In this document: positions 33,053 to 42,515 of the stretch, in pieces
Layout of the letters: every line of letters begins with the position of its first letter
How positions within the stretch are numbered: the stretch's first letter is position 1
From: Stenotrophomonas maltophilia
Lineage (GTDB): Bacteria; Pseudomonadota; Gammaproteobacteria; Xanthomonadales; Xanthomonadaceae
Direction of reading: 5' to 3'
DNA: 64,000 nt
Assembly: GCF_002205165.1 (NCBI RefSeq)
Contig: NZ_NIVS01000017.1
Span: forward strand, 1 to 64,000
The notes under the pieces: generated by a model
Databases searched by the model: none
The model's input: the letters and a program-made list of their open reading frames with translations, nothing else
Told to the model about the DNA's origin: nothing
Translations under genes and position numbers: made by a program

Positions 33053-36010
33053 TCAGAACTTGTAGGTGAGGCCCATGTACATGTAACGACCGATCGAATC
33101 GTAGTAGGCGGTGCCCAGATCAGCGCCGAAGTAGTTCGCCGGCGGATCCTTGTCAAACGCGTTGTTCAAGCCCACATACACGTCCAGGCCGGTGTCCGGA
33201 ATCGTGTAGCCGAACTGGAAGTTATGGTACGTGTACGACGGGTTGCGGATCGGGCTCTGCGAGCCGGGGTTGGAGTTGTAGCTGTCCGGGGTAACGCGAA
33301 GGTTGCCGTCCACATAGCTCATGTCCCACGACGCGCGGAATGCATCACGCTTCCAGGTCGTGTTGAACTGACCGCGCCAGCGCGGATCGGTGAAGGAGGT
33401 CACGTATTCGCTGTACTCGTTCGGGAAGGCCTGGAAGGCCCACTCGCGCGACTGGATCAGGCGGGTACCAACCAGGCGCATGGTGGTCTGGCCACCGAGC
33501 AGGCTGAAGCGGTAGTCCATTTCCAGGTCGACGCCGACACGGCGCGACTTGGCCAGGTTCTCCTGCAGTGCAACCCAACGAATGATGCTATACGGGGTTC
33601 CTGCGTTGCCGTCCGCGCGGGTGATCATGTCGCAGAACGAGTTGTTCTGGATTCCGCCGGGGGAGTCAACGCAGCGGGTTGCATTGGTCTGCGCGGTGAC
33701 CGAGCCGATCGCGTCTTCCAGCGTGATGCGCCAGTAATCGATCGACATGCCGAAGCCTTCGATGAATTCCGGCTGCCACACGAAGCCCATTGAGACCGAC
33801 TTGGAGCGTTCCGGCTTCAGGTCCGGATTGCCACCGCTGACACCTGGACGGGTTGCCGTGTAGGTGTCGATCCAGTTGGCCGGAATGCCCAGAGCGGCGC
33901 AGTTGGCGGCGCGCAGGGCCGGATCCTTGGCGGTGCTCGGACGGTTGCTGTTGGTGCTCAGCGTGTTGCAGGGATCATTGACCGTTGCAAAGTTTTCAGA
34001 CTGCGGATTGAACAGTTCGCCGATGCTCGGCGCGCGCACAGCCTTGGCCAAGGTGCCACGGAAGCGCAGCGAAGACAGGATTTCCCAGTCCAGGCCCACG
34101 TTCCAGGTCTTGGTCGAGCCGATGGTGCTGTAGTCCGAGAAGCGACCGGCCAAGTCCATGCTCAGCCGGTTGATGCCCGGCAGGTCGGCCAGCAGCGGCA
34201 CGGTGGTTTCCACGAATACTTCCTTGACGTCGTACTCACCACCGCGGCTCGGGATCGCGTTGAGGAAGGTCAGGCCGGCCGCCGACATCGGGTCGGTGTT
34301 TTCCTGGCTCTGTTCCTTGCGGTACTCCACGCCTGCGGCGATGCCTACATCACCGGCCGGCAGCGAGAACAGCGAACCATTGGCGACGGACGCGCTCAGC
34401 ACCTGCTGCTTCAGCTTGGACTGATTGAGCGAGTTGGTATTGAACCACGCTGCAGCTTCCGGGCTGATCTGGCCATTGCCCATCACGTTGAAGGGAATGC
34501 AGCCGGCAACCAGCGAGGCCGAATAGGGTTTGCCAGTGTACGGGTTGATAGCCAGCGGGTTCAGCGTGGTGCGGCAGGTGACCTGACCGGTGGACGGATC
34601 GATCACAGCGTCCAGGCCCGCCTGCCAGCGCTCTTCGATGCGGTTGTTCAGGTTGATGCGGTCGATGACAGTCTGGCCGTAGTTGGCCGAGGCCTCGTAG
34701 GTCCAGTTGTCGCCAAACATGCCTTCCAAGCCGATCACGGCACGCGAAGTAGCACGTTCAACCTGCTCGCCACGACGGCCTGCATCCACGTTGAAGCGCG
34801 AAAGCTGCAGGGTGCTCAGGCCGTTGGCGTCCATGAGGGCGCCCAGTTCCGGCGTCACATAGGCATTGTCCCGACGGATGCGCAACGCGCGGGCGGTGCC
34901 CACCTGGTCGAAGGTCGGCTGACCGAAGAACTCCGACTCCGTTTTGCTGTATTTGCCTTCGAAGAACAGACGGTGATTATCGTTCAGGTCGAAGTTGACG
35001 ACGGTGTTGAAGCTGAAGCGATCAAACGCCGGCTCCAGGTCCGCCACGGCGTTGAGGTCGGCGAAATCGCAATCCGTACAGGTGTTGGCGCTGACGATCA
35101 CACCGTCGTAGCGGTTCTTGCGGAAGGTGCCATCCGGATTGAACACGTAACGGTTATTGCCGTTGAACGCGCCCAGCGTGAATGTGCCGCCATAGGACAG
35201 AGCATGATTGCCACCCGGACCACTGAGGATGGTTTCCGGATTGCGCTCGCTCGACGGCTGGCTCTTGTCGTAGTTCGGGTTGGGAATCGAGGTCAGGTAT
35301 TCGCGGCCGATGGCACGGTCACCGCGACCAAAGCGATCCTGGGTGCTGTATTCCATGGCAATGGCAGCGCTGCCGCGGCCGTCGGCGAAGTCGCTGCCGC
35401 CGGAGAAGCTGACGAACGAGCGGCCGAAGCTGCCTTCGTCGGCCATGCCGGTCTGGCCGCGCAGCTCGAAGCCGTCGAACTTCTTCTTCATGATGAAGTT
35501 GACCACGCCGGCGACGGCATCGGCACCGTAAACGGCCGAGGCGCCACCGGTGATTACTTCAACGCGTTCGATCCATTCGACCGGGATGGTATTGACATCG
35601 ACCGAGGTCGAGCCCGGGCTTGAGCCAACGTGACGGCGGCCATTGACCAGCACGAGGGTGCGGGACGGGCCCATGCCGCGAAGGTCGAGCTGGCCCAGAC
35701 CCGCGGTGCCGATGAAGCGGGTCGAGTTGCCGAGCGTGTACGTCGGGGTCAACTGCGGCATCTTGGTCATCAGGTCGCCGATGTTCAGCGCGCCCGTGGT
35801 GCGGATTTCTTCGGCAGTGATCGCGGTGACCGGCGACGGCGTGACGAAGCCGGTACGTGCGATGCGCGAGCCGGTAACGGTGACTTTATCCAGCTCGGTC
35901 GTAGCGCTGCCTGCTTCCTGTGCCATGACAGGAGCGGCGCCGACGGCCATCAGGCCAGCCATCAAGGCGCAGGTGAGCGGATGGCGCGAAGGCGCAAAAC
36001 GTTGATTCAT
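33053..36010 (-). CDS. TonB-dependent outer-membrane receptor (type C)
   Basis: A 985-residue receptor from a different branch than A and B, although its N-terminus also begins with a basic SRHPL-type leader (SRHPLTCALMAGLMAVGAAPVMAQ described in parts). TonB-box-like ELDKVTVTGSRIARTGF is followed by plug motifs LRGMGPSRTLVLVNGRRHV and WIERVEVITGGASAVYGADA, then VAGVVNFIMKKKFDG. The barrel ends YMGLTYKF with a terminal Phe. Motifs such as LVNGRRHV and ITGGASAVYGADA are typical of the large Xanthomonas/Caulobacter receptor family linked to carbohydrate or peptide uptake. The start has AAAAG plus GGGGATCC upstream. It has its own terminator and promoter element. Confidence 0.93.
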   Translation of the reverse strand: MNQRFAPSRHPLTCALMAGLMAVGAAPVMAQEAGSATTELDKVTVTGSRIARTGFVTPSPVTAITAEEIRTTGALNIGDLMTKMPQLTPTYTLGNSTRFIGTAGLGQLDLRGMGPSRTLVLVNGRRHVGSSPGSTSVDVNTIPVEWIERVEVITGGASAVYGADAVAGVVNFIMKKKFDGFELRGQTGMADEGSFGRSFVSFSGGSDFADGRGSAAIAMEYSTQDRFGRGDRAIGREYLTSIPNPNYDKSQPSSERNPETILSGPGGNHALSYGGTFTLGAFNGNNRYVFNPDGTFRKNRYDGVIVSANTCTDCDFADLNAVADLEPAFDRFSFNTVVNFDLNDNHRLFFEGKYSKTESEFFGQPTFDQVGTARALRIRRDNAYVTPELGALMDANGLSTLQLSRFNVDAGRRGEQVERATSRAVIGLEGMFGDNWTYEASANYGQTVIDRINLNNRIEERWQAGLDAVIDPSTGQVTCRTTLNPLAINPYTGKPYSASLVAGCIPFNVMGNGQISPEAAAWFNTNSLNQSKLKQQVLSASVANGSLFSLPAGDVGIAAGVEYRKEQSQENTDPMSAAGLTFLNAIPSRGGEYDVKEVFVETTVPLLADLPGINRLSMDLAGRFSDYSTIGSTKTWNVGLDWEILSSLRFRGTLAKAVRAPSIGELFNPQSENFATVNDPCNTLSTNSNRPSTAKDPALRAANCAALGIPANWIDTYTATRPGVSGGNPDLKPERSKSVSMGFVWQPEFIEGFGMSIDYWRITLEDAIGSVTAQTNATRCVDSPGGIQNNSFCDMITRADGNAGTPYSIIRWVALQENLAKSRRVGVDLEMDYRFSLLGGQTTMRLVGTRLIQSREWAFQAFPNEYSEYVTSFTDPRWRGQFNTTWKRDAFRASWDMSYVDGNLRVTPDSYNSNPGSQSPIRNPSYTYHNFQFGYTIPDTGLDVYVGLNNAFDKDPPANYFGADLGTAYYDSIGRYMYMGLTYKF

Positions 36011-36378
36011 CTTTTGGATCCCCACTGAATAATGTACATGTCCCTCTTCCCTGAGTCCGTTACGGTGACGTTCATGAGCATTCCGTGCTCTCACTCGAAC
36101 GTAACACAGCGTTAACGAATTGCACATGTTTTCGTCACAACCTCAATGGAAATGAGACATGTTGTCGCGCAACATCTCATTGATTACAGGCACTTACTCA
36201 CATTTGGCTTTGCGGACTTTGTTTCTCTGAGCGGAATGTGAATGGCCGTTTTGTTCAGAAGTGCGTGAAATTTGACTGCTATCCGTCCGGACCGGCCTCC
36301 TGACTGTATGCGCTGTTGGACCGTGTCGTAGCTTGTATAGTGATCTGTTCCCAGATCCCATTTCCGGAGCCCCCCGCA
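36011..36378. other. 368-bp divergent promoter region, receptor C and mrp
   Basis: No gene is seen. It holds the third copy of the receptor element (36096-36117, minus) and, on the plus strand, TATAGT at 36336-36341 as a plausible -10 for mrp. The mrp ribosome binding site GGAG lies shortly before its GTG. The centre (36120-36290) is AT-rich and otherwise featureless to me. Confidence 0.7.
36096..36117 (-). promoter_or_regulatory. conserved receptor-promoter element, copy C
   Basis: CGTTAA, three bases (CGC), TGTGTTACGTTCG on the minus strand, 85 bp before the receptor C start. Here TTGTGA lies 17 bases upstream of CGTTAA, which could act as a -35/-10 pair. Confidence 0.72.
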
Positions 36379-37236
36379 GTGAGTACCAGCCAGCCCCGTC
36401 GTCCCCACGCCAGCCAGGTGCAGAAGGGGCTCTCGCCCCATCCGCGCGTCCGCAACGTGATTGCCGTGGGCTCGGGAAAAGGGGGTGTCGGCAAGTCCAC
36501 CACGGCGGTCAACCTGGCGGTCGCGCTGGCCAGGCTGGGCGCGCGCGTGGGCCTGCTGGATGCCGATATCTACGGCCCCAGCGTGCCCGCCATGCTCGGC
36601 CTGAGCGGCCGCCCGGAGAGCCCGGACAACAAGTCGATCGAGCCGATGCGCGCGTTCGGGGTGGAGACCATGTCGATCGGTTACCTGATCGAGGACGAGA
36701 CGCCGATGATCTGGCGCGGCCCGATGGCAACCTCGGCGATGACGCAGTTCTTCAATGACACGCTGTGGGACGACCTGGATTACCTGCTGATCGATCTGCC
36801 GCCGGGTACCGGCGACATCCAGTTGACGCTGACCCAGAAGATTCCGCTGGCCGGCGCGGTGATCGTCACCACGCCGCAGGACATCGCCACGCTGGATGCG
36901 AAGAAGGCGCTGAAGATGTTCGAGAAGGTCGAGGTGCCGGTGCTGGGCATCGTCGAGAACATGGCCGTGCATACCTGCAGCAACTGCGGCCAGGTGGAAC
37001 ACCTGTTCGGCGAGGGAGGTGGCGAGCGCATGGCCGCCCAGTACGGGGTGCCGCTGCTGGGGTCGCTGCCGCTGGAGATCGGCATTCGCGAGCAGGGCGA
37101 TGCCGGCACGCCGATCACGGCCGCCGCGCCGGAATCTTCGGCCGCCCAGGCCTATCTGCGCGCGGCCGAGCGGCTGATCGAGGAAGTGGCCAAGCGGCCG
37201 CGGGCCAGCATTCCGATCCTGTCCTCGCTGATCTGA
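36379..37236 (+). CDS. mrp: Mrp/ApbC-type iron-sulfur cluster carrier ATPase
   Basis: A 285-residue P-loop NTPase that binds and transfers Fe-S clusters in the cytoplasm. The deviant Walker [12 protein letters not shown] lies near residue 33, Walker B-like [11 protein letters not shown] follows, and the cluster-binding CxxC is [14 protein letters not shown] segment is characteristic of Mrp/NBP35. Unlike E. coli Mrp it lacks the N-terminal MIP18-type domain, a common variant. Translation from GTG is preferred: GGAG lies ten bases upstream, and the 21 residues that a longer frame would add overlap the promoter. The gene is followed closely by dcd. Confidence 0.92.
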   Translation: MSTSQPRRPHASQVQKGLSPHPRVRNVIAVGSGKGGVGKSTTAVNLAVALARLGARVGLLDADIYGPSVPAMLGLSGRPESPDNKSIEPMRAFGVETMSIGYLIEDETPMIWRGPMATSAMTQFFNDTLWDDLDYLLIDLPPGTGDIQLTLTQKIPLAGAVIVTTPQDIATLDAKKALKMFEKVEVPVLGIVENMAVHTCSNCGQVEHLFGEGGGERMAAQYGVPLLGSLPLEIGIREQGDAGTPITAAAPESSAAQAYLRAAERLIEEVAKRPRASIPILSSLI

Positions 37237-37293
37237 GCCGGGGCGGTCGCCGCCGCGGCTCCGCCTACGCGTGCCGGGGCAGGGGGGCTGCGG

Positions 37294-37299
37294 CATAAT
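37294..37299 (+). promoter_or_regulatory. probable -10 element of dcd
   Basis: CATAAT about 40 bases before the dcd start, in a GC-rich context (GCGGCATAATGGCGG) that recurs before the DUF418 gene at 13605. No clear -35 is visible. Confidence 0.4.
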
Positions 37300-37336
37300 G
37301 GCGGGCCCGAACCGGCGCAGCCCAGGACCCCCTTAC

Positions 37337-37909
37337 ATGAGCATCAAGAGTGACCGCTGGATCCGTCAGATGGCCGAGCAGCAGGGCATGATCGAGCCGT
37401 TCGAAGCCGGCCAGGTCAAGCAGGCCAACGGCCAGCGCATCGTCAGCTACGGCACCTCCAGCTACGGCTACGACGTCCGTTGCTCGCGCGAGTTCAAGGT
37501 GTTCACCAACATCAACTCCACCATCGTGGACCCGAAGCACTTCGACCCGGGCAGCTTCGTGGACATCGTCGGCGACGAGTGCATCATCCCGCCCAACAGC
37601 TTCGCGCTGGCGCGCACCGTGGAGTACTTCCGCATCCCGCGCGACACGCTGGTGGTGTGCCTGGGCAAAAGCACCTACGCGCGCTGCGGCATCATCGTCA
37701 ACGTGACCCCGCTGGAGCCGGAGTGGGAAGGCCACGTCACCCTGGAATTCAGCAACACCACGCCGCTGCCGGCGCGCATCTACGCCAATGAAGGCGTGGC
37801 GCAGATGCTGTTCTTCCAGGCTGACAAGGACGATATCTGCGAAACCTCGTACAAGGATCGCGGCGGCAAGTACCAGGGCCAGACCGGCGTCACACTGCCG
37901 CGCACCTGA
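37337..37909 (+). CDS. dcd: dCTP deaminase
   Basis: A 190-residue cytoplasmic trimeric enzyme that converts dCTP to dUTP for dTTP synthesis. Conserved segments include [12 protein letters not shown] near residue 38, [29 protein letters not shown] (quoted in part), with the catalytic Glu in the last portion, and the C-terminal lid [14 protein letters not shown]. The length matches E. coli Dcd (193). The start MSIKSDRWI is the family's standard. The gene follows mrp by 100 bp with its own likely promoter. A SMAG palindrome and a bidirectional terminator follow. Confidence 0.96.
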   Translation: MSIKSDRWIRQMAEQQGMIEPFEAGQVKQANGQRIVSYGTSSYGYDVRCSREFKVFTNINSTIVDPKHFDPGSFVDIVGDECIIPPNSFALARTVEYFRIPRDTLVVCLGKSTYARCGIIVNVTPLEPEWEGHVTLEFSNTTPLPARIYANEGVAQMLFFQADKDDICETSYKDRGGKYQGQTGVTLPRT

Positions 37910-37971
37910 TGATCACGCGGGTGGCGCGGCGCACCTGATCGATCCCCGGGCGTGCTGCCGCGTCCGCGCCC

Positions 37972-37997
37972 GGTAGAGCCGACCGTTGGTCGGCTGC
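37972..37997 (+). repeat. SMAG-type GTAG palindrome after dcd
   Basis: GTAG head, then AGCCGACC-GTT-GGTCGGCT, a perfect eight-base stem with three-base loop. Its mate on the opposite strand lies at 38119-38141, on the other side of the terminator. Confidence 0.8.
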
Positions 37998-38030
37998 TTC
38001 TGCGGTTACCGTTACCCATCAAGGGGCGAC

Positions 38031-38069
38031 CACAAAAAAGCGCGGAGTACTCCGCGCTTTTTTTTTGTG
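38031..38069. terminator. bidirectional intrinsic terminator
   Basis: Stem GCGCGGAG-TA-CTCCGCGC is flanked by six A on the left and nine T on the right, with outer CACA/TGTG pairing as well. It serves dcd on the plus strand and the small membrane-protein gene on the minus strand. Confidence 0.94.
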
Positions 38070-38097
38070 GCTTGGTCCGACGTGCGGGGTGGTGACC

Positions 38098-38141
38098 AAA
38101 AGCAGCGGACCGAAAAGCAGCGGACCAACGGTCCGCTCTAC
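38098..38141 (-). repeat. SMAG-type GTAG palindrome with duplicated arm
   Basis: On the minus strand GTAG is followed by AGCGGACC-GTT-GGTCCGCT. The trailing arm is duplicated: AAAAGCAGCGGACC occurs at 38098-38111 and again at 38113-38126, one base apart. The TAG of the head is the stop codon of the gene at 38138-38305. Confidence 0.8.
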
Positions 38142-38305
38142 TTGCCGCGGCCGAACAGCAGGCCGATACCAACGGCCACCAGCACGACCGGCCACCAGGT
38201 GAGGATCAGCTTCCCCATGTTCATGTTGGTCCAGCCCAGATTGCTGGCCAGCAGGAACAGGCCGACGAGGATCAGGACGATGGCGGCGACAAGGTTGGAA
38301 CGCAT
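38138..38305 (-). CDS. 55-residue two-helix membrane protein (LiaF/DUF5668-like)
   Basis: A short gene reading MRSNLVAAIVLILVGLFLLA, then SNLGWTNMNMGKLILTWWPV and VLVAVGIGLLFGRGK. Two hydrophobic helices are joined by a polar loop. The pattern L-G-x-x-L-L-x-N-L-G ... W-P-x-x-L-x-x-x-G resembles the N-terminal membrane unit of LiaF/DUF5668 proteins found alone in many bacteria. The start is inferred from the first ATG; CCTGATG upstream gives only a weak ribosome binding site. The HIT gene lies 15 bp upstream in the same direction, so they may share a transcript. The stop codon is supplied by the head of a SMAG repeat. The function is unknown. Confidence 0.8.
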   Translation of the reverse strand: MRSNLVAAIVLILVGLFLLASNLGWTNMNMGKLILTWWPVVLVAVGIGLLFGRGK

Positions 38306-38320
38306 CAGGGGCAGGGTCCG

Positions 38321-38743
38321 CTAGGGCTGGGGCGAATATCCTAGCCGTTCCTTCCAGAGTGCGACACGCTCGGCCAGCACCTGCGGATCAAAACGGTGCG
38401 CCTGCCCCTGGCCCCATACCGGGCCCGGCCATGCCGGATCGCCGACATGGCGGCCGATCACATGGAAATGCAGCTGGCGCACGATATTGCCCAGCGAGCC
38501 GATGTTGATCTTCTCGACCCCATCGGTGCCTTTGAGCGCCTTGCATGCCCGGTTCAATTCGGTGCGCAGCTTGTCCTGCTGCTCGCCGTCCAGGTCGATC
38601 CATTCGGTCACGCCACTCAGGCGCGGGACCAGGATCAGCCAGGGATACCTTTCATCGTTCATCAATCGCACTTGCGACAACGGCCCTTCTGCTACCAGTA
38701 CGCTATCGGTGGCCAGGCGTGAATCCAGTTCGAACTCGCTCAT
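38321..38743 (-). CDS. HIT-domain nucleotide hydrolase
   Basis: A 140-residue cytoplasmic protein of the histidine-triad superfamily. The signature appears as [11 protein letters not shown] near residue 89, where the histidines form the nucleotide phosphoramidase or hydrolase site. Upstream, [14 protein letters not shown] matches the family's conserved strand. Members with this layout (diadenosine tetraphosphate-like hydrolases, FHIT/HinT relatives) are widespread in Xanthomonadaceae but their substrate is not defined. Its start overlaps the stop of the dienelactone hydrolase gene (ATGA), giving translational coupling. Confidence 0.9.
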   Translation of the reverse strand: MSEFELDSRLATDSVLVAEGPLSQVRLMNDERYPWLILVPRLSGVTEWIDLDGEQQDKLRTELNRACKALKGTDGVEKINIGSLGNIVRQLHFHVIGRHVGDPAWPGPVWGQGQAHRFDPQVLAERVALWKERLGYSPQP

Positions 38744-39417
38744 CCAAGATGCTCCGCAAAGAAGTCCAGGGTGCGTTCCAGCGCCAGGTGGGCGCTGTCT
38801 GGATCATACGCATGTCCGACGCTGCGGTTGAAGGCGTGATCGGCGGGGTAGACGAACGTGGCCATCTGCGGCAGCTTCTCGCGGTGGGCCTTGATGGCCT
38901 CCGCTGGGATGCTCTTGTCCTGTGCGCCGAAGTGGAACATGACCGGGGCCTTGGGCGTCTCGTCCAGGTACTTCACGTTGCGGGCGCCGTAATAGCTGAC
39001 CGAGGGCAGGCCCAGGCGCAGTGCGCAGAGCAGGGCGATGCTGCCGCCCCAGCAGTAGCCCACCGTGCCGACCTTGCCGGCCGGGGCCAGTCGCGATGCG
39101 GCGGCGCGGACGATCTCCAGCGCCTTTTCCACGCCGAGCTCGTCGACCATCTGCAGGCCGGCGGCCACGCCATCGCTGTCGTAGGGCAGTTCCGGCGGTT
39201 CGCTCCCGTCCGGGGCCGAGTCGGCCAGGTCGAAGAACGAGGGGGCCAGCACCCCATAGCCCTTGGCGGCGTAGTCATCGGCCACCGCGCGGATGTGCGG
39301 GTTGGCGCCGAAGATCTCCTGGATCACCACCAGGCCCCCGCGCGGCTTGCCTTCCGGCGTTGCCTGCCAGGCGCGGACCGGTCCGTAATGCGTATCGAGC
39401 GTGACCCACTCACCCAT
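38740..39417 (-). CDS. dienelactone hydrolase family protein
   Basis: A 225-residue alpha/beta-hydrolase. The catalytic triad is recognisable: Cys in [11 protein letters not shown] replaces the usual Ser as in dienelactone hydrolases, Asp in [10 protein letters not shown] and His in YPADHAFNR. The oxyanion region [14 protein letters not shown] is a hallmark of the family. It may hydrolyse lactones or other esters; no aromatic degradation genes surround it, so the natural substrate is unknown. GGAG lies ten bases before the ATG. The next gene overlaps its stop. Confidence 0.92.
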   Translation of the reverse strand: MGEWVTLDTHYGPVRAWQATPEGKPRGGLVVIQEIFGANPHIRAVADDYAAKGYGVLAPSFFDLADSAPDGSEPPELPYDSDGVAAGLQMVDELGVEKALEIVRAAASRLAPAGKVGTVGYCWGGSIALLCALRLGLPSVSYYGARNVKYLDETPKAPVMFHFGAQDKSIPAEAIKAHREKLPQMATFVYPADHAFNRSVGHAYDPDSAHLALERTLDFFAEHLG

Positions 39418-39543
39418 GGTGCGAGACTCCAGTTGGTTCAGGCATTCATTATCGGCCTCGCGCGGGTTAGCGCGATGTCAGCGGACGTGCCGTATCTGGC
39501 GGGATCGGCCCGATCCGGTTCAGGGGCGCGGGCTGAACGCCGG

Positions 39544-39549
39544 TATACT
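39544..39549 (+). promoter_or_regulatory. probable -10 element of rimO
   Basis: TATACT in CGGTATACTTGCCG, about 73 bases before the rimO start. No convincing -35 is seen. Confidence 0.4.
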
Positions 39550-39621
39550 TGCCGCCGTTTCCGGCCCCAGGTCCCCACGCCATTCCGGCATGGGCCCAGG
39601 CCCCCAGAGTCCTTGCGATCC

Positions 39622-40986
39622 ATGTCCCAGCTGAACCCCAAAGTCGGCTTCGTCAGCCTTGGCTGCCCGAAGGCCCTTGTCGATTCCGAGCGCATCCTCA
39701 CCCAGTTGCGGTCCGAGGGCTACGACATCGTTCCCTCCTACGACTCGGCCGACGTGGTGGTGGTCAACACCTGCGGCTTCATCGATTCGGCCGTGACCGA
39801 GTCGCTGGATGCGATCGGCGAGGCGATGAACGCCAACGGCAAGGTGATCGTCACCGGCTGTCTGGGCAAGCGCCCGGAGCAGATCCGCGAGGCCTACCCG
39901 AACGTGTTGGCGGTCTCCGGCCCGCAGGACTACATGAGCGTGATGGAGGCCGTGCACGCCGCACTGCCGCCCAAGCACGATCCCTTCGTGGACCTGGTGC
40001 CCGATTACGGCATCAAGCTGACCCCGCGCCATTACGCCTATCTGAAGATTTCCGAAGGCTGCAACCACACGTGCAGCTTCTGCATCATCCCCTCGATGCG
40101 CGGCAAGCTGGTCTCGCGCCCGGTCGATGAGGTGCTGCGCGAAGCCGAGCGGCTGGTCCGCGGTGGGGTGAAGGAGCTGCTGGTGGTGTCCCAGGACACC
40201 TCGGCCTATGGCGTGGATGTGAAGTACGCCGAGCGCATGTGGCGCGACAAGGCCTACCAGACCCGCCTGAAAGCGCTGTGCGAAGGCCTCTCCGAGCTGG
40301 ACGCGTGGACCCGCATGCATTACGTCTACCCGTACCCGCACGTGGACGAGATCGTGCCGCTGATGGCCGAGAACCGGATCCTGCCGTACCTGGATATCCC
40401 GTTCCAGCACGCCAGCCCGCGCATCCTCAAGCTGATGAAGCGCCCGGGCGCGGTCGACAAGACCCTGGAGCGCGTCCAGCGCTGGCGTCAGCTCTGCCCG
40501 GACATCACCGTACGCTCGACCTTCATCGTCGGCTTCCCGGGCGAGACCGATGCCGAGTTCGAGGAACTGCTCAGTTTCCTGGACGAGGCGCAACTGGATC
40601 GCGTGGGCGCGTTCGCCTACTCGCCGGTCACTGGCGCGACCGCCAACGATCTGCCCGGTGCAGTGCCCGAAGAAGTGAAGCAGGAGCGCCTGGCCCGCTT
40701 CATGGAGCGCCAGGCGGAGATTTCCGCCGCGCGTCTGGAGGCTAAGATCGGCACCGTGCAGCAGTGCCTGGTCGATGCCATCGAAGACGGTATCGCGGTG
40801 GCCCGTTCGAAGGCCGATGCGCCGGAGATCGACGGTCTGGTGCATATCCAGAACGCCGAGGAAGCCAAGCTGCGCGTGGGGCAGTTCGTCGATGTGGAGA
40901 TCACCGAGAGCGATGATCACGATCTGTTCGGCGACGCGATCCTCGCCGCCGAAGCGCGCAAACCGTTCGATCTGCAGGTGCTGTGA
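39622..40986 (+). CDS. rimO: ribosomal protein S12 methylthiotransferase
   Basis: A 454-residue radical-SAM enzyme that methylthiolates the conserved aspartate of ribosomal protein S12. The N-terminal domain carries three cluster cysteines in [19 protein letters not shown] and VTGCLGKRP. The radical-SAM motif is [10 protein letters not shown] near residue 145. A C-terminal TRAM domain (about residues 375-445) ends with [21 protein letters not shown] separates RimO from MiaB. The start at MSQLNPKVG is the family's; the ribosome binding site is weak. Its TGA overlaps the GTG of the next gene. Confidence 0.96.
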   Translation: MSQLNPKVGFVSLGCPKALVDSERILTQLRSEGYDIVPSYDSADVVVVNTCGFIDSAVTESLDAIGEAMNANGKVIVTGCLGKRPEQIREAYPNVLAVSGPQDYMSVMEAVHAALPPKHDPFVDLVPDYGIKLTPRHYAYLKISEGCNHTCSFCIIPSMRGKLVSRPVDEVLREAERLVRGGVKELLVVSQDTSAYGVDVKYAERMWRDKAYQTRLKALCEGLSELDAWTRMHYVYPYPHVDEIVPLMAENRILPYLDIPFQHASPRILKLMKRPGAVDKTLERVQRWRQLCPDITVRSTFIVGFPGETDAEFEELLSFLDEAQLDRVGAFAYSPVTGATANDLPGAVPEEVKQERLARFMERQAEISAARLEAKIGTVQQCLVDAIEDGIAVARSKADAPEIDGLVHIQNAEEAKLRVGQFVDVEITESDDHDLFGDAILAAEARKPFDLQVL

Positions 40987-41816
40987 TCGTATCGGCGTCG
41001 ACTGCCGATACTGGCGGTCGACGCCGCTTCATCGCACCGCCGCGCAACGCAGTGGAGGCGGCCTGCTTCGCACAGCCGATCTATGCGGGGTTGAGCAGGT
41101 TCCAGGACCTGATGGTGGCACCCGACTGGCCCAGCATCGCAGCGCTCGACGCGCGCCTGGCGTTGCCAGGCAAGCATCTGGCCGAGCAGAACGAGGCGTT
41201 GCTGGCCGACGGCCTGCACTATGAAACGCGCATCGCCGAGCGCGGCCGGATCGCCACGCGTGCGGACAACTGGCATGACCTGTTCAACGCCCTGATCTGG
41301 GCGCGTTACCCGGCCATCAAACGCGCGCTCAACCGGCAGCAATGCCGGCACATCGCGACGATGGCGCCGGGGCAGCGCAACCGTGCGCAGGCCGCGCTGA
41401 CCCAGTTCGACGAGACCGGCGTGATCGTGCGGGTGCGTGATCCAGCGCTACTGGGCGCATGGGACCGGCACGACTGGCCGGCGCTGTTCGTGGGCGGGGC
41501 GGGGCACTGGTGCAACGGGGATATCGGCGTCGCGGCGGTGATTGGGCATGCCCTGCTGGAGCAGGCACTGCTGCCGGACCGCCTGCTGGTCGGCAAGTGC
41601 GTGCTGGTGCAGGGCGATGACGATGCCAGAGCGGTCGCGGCGGTGGCGCAGGCCATCTCGGACGGTGGTCTGCTTGATGACCCCCTGGAGCTGCGGCCGT
41701 TGCCATTGGCGGGGATTCCCGGCTGGCACGCGCGGCAGGAGCAGGCCTTCTATGCGCGAGCCGAATACTTCCGCCCGTTGCGCCCGGGGCGCGTCTATCC
41801 CTCAGCGCTGGAGTGA
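40983..41816 (+). CDS. DUF3025 domain protein
   Basis: A 277-residue protein of unknown function. Recognisable DUF3025 stretches are [37 protein letters not shown] (quoted here only in part: [27 protein letters not shown]) and [10 protein letters not shown] near the C-terminus. No signal peptide or membrane segment is seen, so it is probably cytoplasmic. It starts with GTG overlapping the rimO stop and is thus translationally coupled. A link to ribosome or translation biology is only suggested by that position. No catalytic motif is identifiable. Confidence 0.82.
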   Translation: MIVSASTADTGGRRRFIAPPRNAVEAACFAQPIYAGLSRFQDLMVAPDWPSIAALDARLALPGKHLAEQNEALLADGLHYETRIAERGRIATRADNWHDLFNALIWARYPAIKRALNRQQCRHIATMAPGQRNRAQAALTQFDETGVIVRVRDPALLGAWDRHDWPALFVGGAGHWCNGDIGVAAVIGHALLEQALLPDRLLVGKCVLVQGDDDARAVAAVAQAISDGGLLDDPLELRPLPLAGIPGWHARQEQAFYARAEYFRPLRPGRVYPSALE

Positions 41817-41956
41817 TTCGGCGGCTGCAGTGATGACGTGCATCTGGTAGTACGCCGGGTGGCCATGCTGTGCGCAATGCACGCATGGCGTGGCGCTGCT
41901 CCCGCTGGTTACCAGCGTCACGTACAGACCCACGTCACGCGTGGATGCACTGGCCG

Positions 41957-42460
41957 TCAGCCTGGATACGCCACCGACAGGATCGCGAACCCATGCCGGC
42001 CACTGGGCAGCTCCACCTCGAACTCATCGTCCACGCGCTTCTTCAGCAACGCGCGGGCCAGGGGCGAGTCGATGCTGATCCAGCCGGCACCGGCGTCGGT
42101 CTCGTCCGGGCCGACGATGCGATACACATGGATATCGCCCGAGTCGACGTTCTCCAACTCGACTGTCGCGCCGAAGAACACCGCGTTCGGATCAGTGGGG
42201 GCGGTGTCGACGATGCGCAGCGCCTCCAGGCGCTTGGTCAGGTAGCGCACGCGCCGGTCGATCTCGCCCAGCTGCTTCTTGCGGTAGGTGTATTCGGCAT
42301 TCTCGGAGCGGTCGCCTTCCGCCGCGGCTGCGGCCAGGGCCTTCACTACCTCCGGGCGCTTGTGCCGCCACAACTCGTCCAGTTCGGTCTTCAGCCGCTG
42401 GTGGCCCTGTGCGGTGATCAGGGCCGTGCTTTTTTCCGCGGGGGGACGCCAACGCGACAT
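41957..42460 (-). CDS. greB: transcription elongation factor GreB
   Basis: A 167-residue factor that inserts a coiled coil into the RNA polymerase channel and stimulates cleavage of backtracked transcripts. The coiled-coil tip [16 protein letters not shown] contains the acidic Asp and Glu required for cleavage. [17 protein letters not shown] is the GreB form rather than GreA. The C-terminal FKBP-like domain includes [18 protein letters not shown]. The 140-bp gap on its downstream side holds only partial palindromes and no gene. Confidence 0.95.
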   Translation of the reverse strand: MSRWRPPAEKSTALITAQGHQRLKTELDELWRHKRPEVVKALAAAAAEGDRSENAEYTYRKKQLGEIDRRVRYLTKRLEALRIVDTAPTDPNAVFFGATVELENVDSGDIHVYRIVGPDETDAGAGWISIDSPLARALLKKRVDDEFEVELPSGRHGFAILSVAYPG

Positions 42461-42515
42461 CAGGTCTGCTTGTGCTCGTCAAAAGGTGCCGCGCCACACG
42501 GCGCGACACGAAGTA

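Noticed and set aside
18775-36010. The minus-strand peptidase/receptor block as a single operon or genomic island
   Set aside because: Terminators and large gaps with promoter elements separate most genes, base composition matches the rest, and no integrase or flanking repeats are seen.
36379-37236. Mrp protein as a truncated gene because it lacks the N-terminal domain
   Set aside because: Many bacterial Mrp/ApbC proteins consist of the ATPase domain alone, and start signals fit the shorter form.
41834-41940. Possible SMAG repeats near GGTAGTACGCC and ACGCATGGCGTGG
   Set aside because: The GTAG head is not followed by a stem with a three-base loop, and the second palindrome lacks the head. 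At most they are decayed copies.
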